In this document: piece after piece, positions 44,677 through 49,126 of the stretch
How the letters are laid out: every line of letters begins with the position of its first letter
Numbering within the stretch: the stretch's first letter is position 1
Assembly (NCBI GenBank): GCA_017398545.1
Contig: JAFQFT010000051.1
Span: 1 to 49,126 of the forward strand
Length of the DNA: 49,126 nt
Source of the DNA: Bacilli bacterium
GTDB taxonomy: Bacteria; Bacillota_I; Bacilli_A; ML615J-28; CAG-313
Reading direction: 5' to 3'
Notes under the pieces: generated by a model
Told to the model about the DNA's origin: nothing
Seen by the model: only the letters and a program-made list of their open reading frames with translations
Databases searched by the model: none
Position numbers and translations under genes: made by a program

Positions 44677-44694
44677 ATAAAATAGGTAGTTTTT
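44669..44694 (+). terminator. Riboswitch expression-platform terminator
   Basis: The 9-10-bp stem ACTACCTAT (44670-44678) with ATAGGTAGT (44682-44690), loop AAA, is followed by TTTTATTTTA. Its 5' arm contains the whole 3' strand of aptamer P1 plus C44671, so aptamer and terminator cannot form together. Confidence 0.92.
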
Positions 44695-44711
44695 ATTTTA
44701 GGGAGGCTTAT

Positions 44712-45332
44712 ATGGAAAAATTATTATTAATTGATATTAAAGTATTATTTGAAATTATTGGGTATGCTGGTACAATATTAGTTGTTTTATCAATGATGAT
44801 GACATCAGTTATAAAACTAAGAATAATTAATATATGTGGTTCTATTCTCAGTATGACTTATGCAATTATTTCAAATACTTGGCCAATCGTCTTAATGAAT
44901 GGAGCATTAATTATTATAAATATATTACAACTTATTAGATCGTTTAGTAGAAAACTTAATTTTAATTATAAAAAAGTATCAACTAATGAATTAAGTTTTA
45001 AGCATTTTATGGAAATTTATAAAAATGATTTAGATAAACATTTTAATAAAATTACTATTTCTGGTAAAGAAGAAGTTTTTTTAGTTTTTATTGATACAGA
45101 ACTTGTTGGTGTTTTAGTTGGTGTTAAAAATAATAATAGGTTTAATGTTATAATTGATTATGCAATACCAAAATATAGAGATATGTCAATTGGAAAATAC
45201 TTATATCCTAAATTAAAAGAACATGGTATTGAGATAATAATACAATCAAGTGGAATAAAAAAACATAATAAATATTTAGTATCTATGGGGTTTGTTTTAG
45301 AAAATAATGAATATATTAAAAAAATAAAATAA
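44712..45332 (+). CDS. YgjV-like membrane protein fused to a GNAT-type acetyltransferase domain
   Basis: 206 residues. Residues about 8-78 form three hydrophobic helices (LFEIIGYAGTILVVLSMMM, LRIINICGSILSMTYAI, WPIVLMNGALIIINILQLI), like one half of a YgjV-type inner membrane protein. Residues about 90-205 look like a GNAT fold: FLVFIDTELVGVLVGV as the central strands, then YRDMSIGKYLYPKLKEHG as the acetyl-CoA loop, and YLVSMGFVLENNEYIKKI as the end. The R/Q-x-x-G-x-G/A loop is degenerate, so catalysis is uncertain. AGGGAGG precedes the ATG. The gene is under the guanine riboswitch just upstream, which ties it to purine levels. A purine-linked transport or modification role is inference. Confidence 0.72.
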   Translation: MEKLLLIDIKVLFEIIGYAGTILVVLSMMMTSVIKLRIINICGSILSMTYAIISNTWPIVLMNGALIIINILQLIRSFSRKLNFNYKKVSTNELSFKHFMEIYKNDLDKHFNKITISGKEEVFLVFIDTELVGVLVGVKNNNRFNVIIDYAIPKYRDMSIGKYLYPKLKEHGIEIIIQSSGIKKHNKYLVSMGFVLENNEYIKKIK

Positions 45333-45390
45333 ATTTTTTTCACATTGAAAATATAAATTTTGTTTTATAGTTGAAAGGAAGGCCTTTAAT

Positions 45391-46602
45391 ATGAAATTTA
45401 TATTTTTCAAATCATTCATTTTATTGTTTATTTTTGTTCTAGGTGTAATTTTTATATCATCTTGTAGCGCTACTAGACCTGATATGGGAGATTTTTCTAC
45501 AGGGAGTGAAAGTACACCACCAAATGGTGAAACTGAAGAAGAGCCTATTATAGAACCTGGACAATTAACAGCTTGTGCCTATAATGATAATGATCATTTT
45601 AACTTTTGGCAAAGTTTATTAACTTCTAATCAAGAAGAATTTGGTGAATTTAAAAGTTATTATGATCAATTTGCATTTAAAACATATAATCGCATAAAAA
45701 TTATAGTACCATCAAATATGGATGTAATTGTTAATTTAGTTGATGAACAAAATAATGTTTTATTTACGGCTATTCCTGATGCAAATGGTGTTGCGTACTT
45801 GTATTCTAAAACTAATCAGTCAAGTTACAATATTTGCCTAGAATATAAAAAACCTGGTGATACGTTAGTTTCTAAACAATACGAAATTGTTACCGGAGAT
45901 ACTGAGTTTATATTTGAAGCTACAACAGAAAAAAGTGATGTAATACAATTGATGTTTGTAATTGACACAACTGGATCAATGGTCGATGAAATTAATTATT
46001 TAACTGCTGAAATTATCGATATCTTTGATAAACTAAAAAATTCATTTCCTGATACGTAGTTAGAATTAGCAATATTATTGTATCGTGATTTAAGGGATGA
46101 ATATATAACAAATTATTCTGACTTTACAATAGATATTACTTCTCAGAAAAATTTCTTATCAAAACAAAGAGCGAGTGGTGGTGGAGATTTTGAGGAAGCC
46201 GTAGATGTTGCAATGGAAGAAGCAGTTAATAAAAAGTGGTCAGATAATGCTAAAACTAAAATATTAATACATGTAGCTGATGCTCCATCCCATGATAATG
46301 ATGTTGAATCATGGAATAATTCTACATTAAAATTTGCTGAAATGGGTGTTAGAATTATTACAGTTGCATCAAGTGGAATTGACAAAAAAACGGAATATTT
46401 ATTTAGAAGTCAATCCATTTTAACAAATGGTATGTATGTTTATTTGACAAATGATTCTGGTATTGGTGATTATCATTTAGAAGCCACTGTAGAAGAAAGA
46501 CCAACAGTTGAATATTTAAATGCAAGTTTAGTAAGGATTATTAAAGGTTATCATACAGGTGTATTTGAAGAGGCCGTTTATTATCGTCAACAACAAAATT
46601 AA
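45391..46602 (+). pseudogene. Von Willebrand A-domain lipoprotein interrupted by an in-frame TAG
   Basis: The reading frame continues without a shift from 45391 to 46602 (404 codons including both stops) except for TAG at 46057-46059. The first part has a lipoprotein signal ending FISSC, an acidic linker, an Ig-like segment and the start of a vWA domain (MFVIDTTGSMVDEI, MIDAS motif DxTxS). The sequence after the TAG (LELAILLYRDLRDEY, then ILIHVADAPSHDND and FAEMGVRIITVASSG) is the rest of the same vWA domain. One base change (for example AAG to TAG) would explain it. AAAGGAAGG lies before the start and a terminator follows the end. The break falls in the middle of the vWA fold, so the short product is unlikely to work. 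Sequencing error cannot be ruled out. Confidence 0.85.
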
Positions 46603-46613
46603 TTTATAAATAA

Positions 46614-46644
46614 AAATGGGTTCTCAAAGAACCCATTTAGTTTT
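46614..46644. terminator. Bidirectional terminator after the vWA gene
   Basis: A perfect 11-bp stem 46614-46624 with 46628-46638, loop CAA. T-rich tracts follow on both strands. It also sits directly behind the stop of the minus-strand TipAS relic, which fits a once-convergent gene pair. Confidence 0.9.
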
Positions 46645-46739
46645 CACAATAAATATTTAATTGCCATATTTATATAATTAGTTGTTCCTTCACCAAATTT
46701 ATCTATATTATTTTTAAATCTTTCATCTAATACATACAT
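46644..46739 (-). pseudogene. Relic of a TipAS-domain (Mta-like MerR) regulator C-terminus
   Basis: On the minus strand 31 codons read MYVLDERFKNNIDKFGEG then TTNYINMAIKYLL and a TGA at 46646-46644. YVxDERF-x-x-NIDK-x-GEGT-x-x-(Y/F)-(I/M)-x-x-AI-x-x-Y closely follows the last helices of TipAS/Mta antibiotic-sensing domains. Upstream in frame there is a stop within about 12 codons and no matching domain, so only the tail is left. This explains part of the gene-free stretch 46603-46963. The family assignment is from memory of the motif. Confidence 0.6.
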
Positions 46740-46854
46740 ATTACTTAACAATAATCGTAAAAAGGTTCGTAATCGTTAGATAATCGTTATAAAGTTGATA
46801 CTTTGCACGTGTTTGTTTATATAAATGAGCTTGAAAAAATAATGCCAAGAAAAG

Positions 46855-46874
46855 AAAAAAAGCCCACACAGGGC
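46855..46874 (-). terminator. Intrinsic terminator downstream of tRNA-Leu
   Basis: Minus strand: GCCC-TGTGT-GGGC (46874-46862) followed by a run of seven T (complement of 46855-46861). It lies about 90 bases after tRNA-Leu. Confidence 0.88.
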
Positions 46875-46882
46875 AAATAAAA

Positions 46883-46909
46883 GGCGTAACGATGAGACTT
46901 GAACCCCCT
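46883..46909 (-). other. tRNA 3'-half-like fragment
   Basis: Minus strand GGGGGTTCAAGTC resembles a tRNA T-arm with its TTCAAGT loop, and is followed by a stretch ending CGTTACGCC, like a 3' acceptor strand. No matching 5' acceptor strand, D-arm or anticodon arm is found upstream, the T-stem pairs poorly and there is no CCA. It sits between tRNA-Leu and the terminator, so it may be what is left of a deleted second tRNA. Confidence 0.4.
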
Positions 46910-46963
46910 ATAAAAAGAAAAAATCTCGACACATTTAATTGTATCAAGATTAGTAATCTTATA

Positions 46964-47049
46964 TGGTGCCAGTGGCGGGACTCGAACCCGCACGGTATTG
47001 CTACCAAAGGATTTTGAGTCCTTCGCGTCTACCATTTCACCACACTGGC
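46964..47049 (-). tRNA. tRNA-Leu (anticodon CAA)
   Basis: Minus strand: acceptor GCCAGTG pairs with CACTGGC, discriminator A, encoded CCA at 46966-46964. The anticodon loop CTCAAAA gives CAA, which reads TTG. A long class II variable arm (GGTAGCAATACC) is present, as expected for Leu. The T-arm is GCGGG-TTCGAGT-CCCGC. Length is 86 bases. Confidence 0.97.
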
Positions 47050-47059
47050 ATGTAATAAT

Positions 47060-47088
47060 ATTATACCAAATTAATTAATTTTTTGCAA
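47060..47088 (-). promoter_or_regulatory. Promoter of tRNA-Leu
   Basis: Minus strand: -35 TTGCAA (47088-47083), 17-base spacer, -10 TATAAT (47065-47060), about 11 bases before the tRNA 5' end. Confidence 0.85.
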
Positions 47089-47175
47089 GATAATTAAACT
47101 AAAGTAATTACTTTATATAATTATTTAATTGAAAAAAATATCTAAAAATGATAAAATAAACAAGAGGTGATATTT

Positions 47176-47583
47176 GTGAAATGTAATGATTTTATTAATA
47201 GTATTAAAAATGCATTTAATTCTTTAGGTGTTAATGATATATTAATTAAAGATGATACATTAATTATTCCAATTGAGAAAGAAGAAAAGATGCCTAGTTA
47301 TAAAATTGCAGTAACAATGATTGAAGAGGGTTATTTATCTATTTATACTTCCTTTAAACATAATGCTGTCTTAAAAAAAGAGTTAGTAGAATTATTAAAA
47401 GATGTTAATACTTTTAATGAACAATCTTTTTTAAAGTTTATTGTTAAAAGAGAGTTTATTAAAGTTGAATATAATATGCCTGAATTAAGTGATTTAGATA
47501 TAGATAAAGTAATTAGAATTATTTCGATAATTCCAAATATTTTATTTGATTTCTATAATGATCTAAAGAAATATCTAGCTTAA
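47176..47583 (+). CDS. Hypothetical protein, possibly YbjN-like fold
   Basis: 135 residues from GTG 47176, chosen because AAGAGGTGA (47162-47170) lies just upstream; an in-frame GTG at 47167 is part of that site. No Cys-rich motif, signal or membrane segment. The pattern of helix, paired strands (KIAVTMIEEGYLSIYTSF), helix, strands (FLKFIVKREFIKVEYNM) and a C-terminal helix pair resembles YbjN/type III chaperone-like proteins, but this is a weak structural impression. It ends 13 bases before the acyltransferase gene and is likely co-transcribed with it. Confidence 0.7.
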   Translation: MKCNDFINSIKNAFNSLGVNDILIKDDTLIIPIEKEEKMPSYKIAVTMIEEGYLSIYTSFKHNAVLKKELVELLKDVNTFNEQSFLKFIVKREFIKVEYNMPELSDLDIDKVIRIISIIPNILFDFYNDLKKYLA

Positions 47584-47596
47584 AATGGAGTAAAAT

Positions 47597-48826
47597 ATGA
47601 AGAAGAAAAAAGAAAATTTAAAACCTAATGGTTTTGCATGGTTAATATATAGAATTTATTCAAGTATCTTTATGAAACTAAAGTTCAATGTAAAGTATGA
47701 CAGAACTGTTTTTAATAATAGGAATAAATCAGAAGGTTGTGTAGTATTATATAACCATGCATGCAATTATGATCATTATATTTCAACTGCTTTTTTTAAG
47801 CGTACTAAAGTTAATTATGTTGTATCTAACCGTTTTATGTTTAATCCTTTAATTAGATTTGTTTTAAATTTGGTTCACGCAATTCATCGTGATCAATTTA
47901 AAAATGATACTGCGTCTATTCTTAAAATGAAAAGAGTAATTGAGCGTGGTGGTGTTATTGCGATTGCTCCTGCTGGTCAAGTTACTATTCATGGAGATAT
48001 ACCTTATATTAATCCTGTTATTGTAAAGTTACTTAAAATGTGTAAAGCTGATGTTTATACATTACAAACATCAGGATCATATTTAGCAGCTCCTAAATGG
48101 GGATTATCTAAAAGAAAGTATCCAATTACTGTTAAATGTGTAAAAACATTATCAAAAGAAGAAATTAAATCATTAGATGTTGACACTTTATATAATAAAA
48201 TTATTAATGATTTAAATGTTAATGATAGAGTAAATCAAAAAAGTAAAAATATTGAAATAAAAGGTAAAAATTTAGTTAGTGGACTTGAAAATATTTTCTT
48301 TATTTGTCCAAAATGTAAAAATAAATATACTTTTTTATCAAATAATAACTCTTTAAAATGTAAGTGTTGTGGTAATACTATTATTTATAATAAATATGGT
48401 TTCTTAGAAAAATCAACTGATTCTGATGTTTTATTAGAAAATGAATCATTATGGTGTGAATATCAAAAACAACAAATTATGGTCCAAATTAAGGCTAAAA
48501 CTTATGTATTGGAATCAAATGTATCTTTTTATTCTAATCCTAATAAAGAATTTAAATTAGAACTTGTTGGGTGTGGTAAACTTATATATGAAAATGACTC
48601 TTTAAAATATATTGGAACTTATTTAGGTAAAGAAATCGTTAAAGAGTTTAATCTAAATATTTTAACTCAGTTTCCTTTTTCACCTAATGTAAGATTTAAT
48701 ATACCAGATGAAGATGGAATGCTTGAATTTGTTCCAGATAATAAACAAGAAGTGTTTGAATGGGCTACTTTTATAGATGCTTATCATACTATATTATGTG
48801 AGGTGAAAGAAGATGCCGCTTGTTAA
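47597..48826 (+). CDS. PlsC-like acyltransferase with C-terminal zinc ribbon
   Basis: 409 residues. The acyltransferase domain (about 25-200) has motif I NHACNYDHY (NHx5D-type) and, in place of the usual FPEGTR, APAGQVTIHG near 125. Such changes are seen in divergent lysophospholipid acyltransferases. At about 235-262 a zinc ribbon is formed by CPKC and CKCC. The last 150 residues look like a beta-rich extra domain. The likely role is acyl transfer to lysophosphatidate or a related lipid at the inner membrane face; the zinc ribbon suggests an added binding role. The gene overlaps the next by 14 bases. Confidence 0.78.
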   Translation: MKKKKENLKPNGFAWLIYRIYSSIFMKLKFNVKYDRTVFNNRNKSEGCVVLYNHACNYDHYISTAFFKRTKVNYVVSNRFMFNPLIRFVLNLVHAIHRDQFKNDTASILKMKRVIERGGVIAIAPAGQVTIHGDIPYINPVIVKLLKMCKADVYTLQTSGSYLAAPKWGLSKRKYPITVKCVKTLSKEEIKSLDVDTLYNKIINDLNVNDRVNQKSKNIEIKGKNLVSGLENIFFICPKCKNKYTFLSNNNSLKCKCCGNTIIYNKYGFLEKSTDSDVLLENESLWCEYQKQQIMVQIKAKTYVLESNVSFYSNPNKEFKLELVGCGKLIYENDSLKYIGTYLGKEIVKEFNLNILTQFPFSPNVRFNIPDEDGMLEFVPDNKQEVFEWATFIDAYHTILCEVKEDAAC

Positions 48827-49126
48827 AACAAAAATAGAAAAATATAATAGTGATTTAAAAGGTGTTGTTACTTATAATAATAAAGAATATGCACTTGACA
48901 ATTTAATTATAAATGAAGAAGTAGAATTAGAAATATCAAAAGATTCAAATAAAGTAATATTAAAGAAAATCTTAAAAGAATCACCAAGTAGAGTGCAACC
49001 AAAATGTGATATTTATAACAAATGTGGTGGATGTAGTTTGCTTCATATAGACTATAAAGAACAACTAAATATGAAAACTTATTTTGTTGAAAATTTATTT
49101 TTTGAAACATTTAATAAATATTATAA
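48813..49126 (+). CDS. 23S rRNA (uracil-5-)-methyltransferase RlmD/TrmA family (5' part)
   Basis: ATG at 48813 behind GAGGTGA; the frame stays open for 104 codons to the window end. Residues about 5-55 fit a TRAM-like domain (KGVVTYNNKEYALDNLIINEE). CDIYNKCGGCSLLHIDYKEQL (about 68-88, C-x5-C-x2-C) is the Fe-S-binding signature of RlmD/RumA and TrmA-type RNA m5U methyltransferases. The SAM domain lies beyond the window. It overlaps the acyltransferase gene by 14 bases, so the two are coupled. Whether it acts on 23S rRNA or tRNA cannot be decided from this part. Confidence 0.9.
   Translation, partial: MPLVKTKIEKYNSDLKGVVTYNNKEYALDNLIINEEVELEISKDSNKVILKKILKESPSRVQPKCDIYNKCGGCSLLHIDYKEQLNMKTYFVENLFFETFNKYY

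Noticed and set aside
44616..44694. Adenine or 2'-deoxyguanosine riboswitch
   Set aside because: The ligand-pairing base is C, not the U of adenine switches, and J2/3 keeps the canonical TTTCTAC rather than the changes known for 2'-dG aptamers.
45391..46602. Use of TAG or TGA as sense codons in this organism
   Set aside because: TAG ends other genes at conserved positions (for example 13729-13731, 40337-40339) and TGA ends the gene at 14353-14355; Trp is TGG throughout.
46741..47035. Minus-strand reading frames of 72 and 88 codons over tRNA-Leu
   Set aside because: They run through the tRNA gene and its trailer, have no ribosome binding site and encode low-complexity hydrophobic sequence; they are chance frames.

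Overview
The window is a chromosomal segment of a very AT-rich, low-GC Gram-positive bacterium. The family content points to a reduced Bacilli-like lineage such as RF39, Erysipelotrichia or Mollicutes relatives. It uses the standard genetic code: Trp is TGG, and TGA is a stop, for example at 14353-14355. Start codons are ATG, GTG and TTG with AGGAGG-type ribosome binding sites. Promoters are sigma-A-like with 17-base spacers, and most operons end in clear intrinsic terminators. No transposase, integrase, phage gene or CRISPR array was seen.

Layout. 1-2160: tRNA-Arg (minus), then a zinc-finger membrane protein, a guanylate-kinase-like protein and a YgjP-type metallopeptidase. 2315-3568: a stand-alone HTH-TPR regulator. 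3626-7660: a Bacillus-like tRNA wobble-modification block (trmR-trhP1-trhP2), then greA and mtnN. 7694-7806: a 33-bp tandem repeat with no gene. 7844-9313 (minus): tcdA and a SigK-like sigma factor. 9353-14378: the ribosome-assembly block yqeG-yqeH-yqeK-rsfS, a PRC-barrel protein, a divergent ROK-family protein and a metallo-beta-lactamase-fold hydrolase. 14416-19156: the heat-shock operon hrcA-grpE-dnaK-dnaJ behind two CIRCE operators. 19158-30187: two consecutive amidase lipoproteins built of InlB B-repeats and Ig-like domains, the second 2721 residues long. 30202-34859: map and a heterodimeric BmrCD-type ABC exporter. 34870-41910: MscS channel, PfkB sugar kinase, a 598-residue double-SIS MurQ/GKRP-family protein, ABC-F ATPase and MATE pump. 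41909-44479: metallo-beta-lactamase hydrolase, a lone prepilin peptidase, a small membrane protein and a nitroreductase-family protein. 44576-45332: a guanine-class riboswitch, apparently an ON switch, ahead of a membrane-GNAT fusion. 45391-47088: a von Willebrand A lipoprotein broken by an amber codon, the relic of a TipAS-type regulator, a tRNA-like fragment and tRNA-Leu. 47176-49126: a hypothetical protein, a PlsC-like acyltransferase with a zinc ribbon and the start of an RlmD/TrmA-family methyltransferase.

How it fits together. Most of the window is conserved housekeeping: translation quality, ribosome assembly, proteostasis, export. The accessory interest lies in four places. (1) The two lipoproteins look like cell-surface peptidoglycan amidases; the giant one carries a helical domain inserted three times into the same loop of a B-repeat. 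(2) The guanine riboswitch has an architecture that should switch its gene on. (3) The GKRP-like protein lacks the MurQ etherase motif. (4) An apparent sporulation sigma factor sits in a window otherwise nearly free of sporulation genes. All assignments come from reading the sequence and from memory of protein families; no database search was run.
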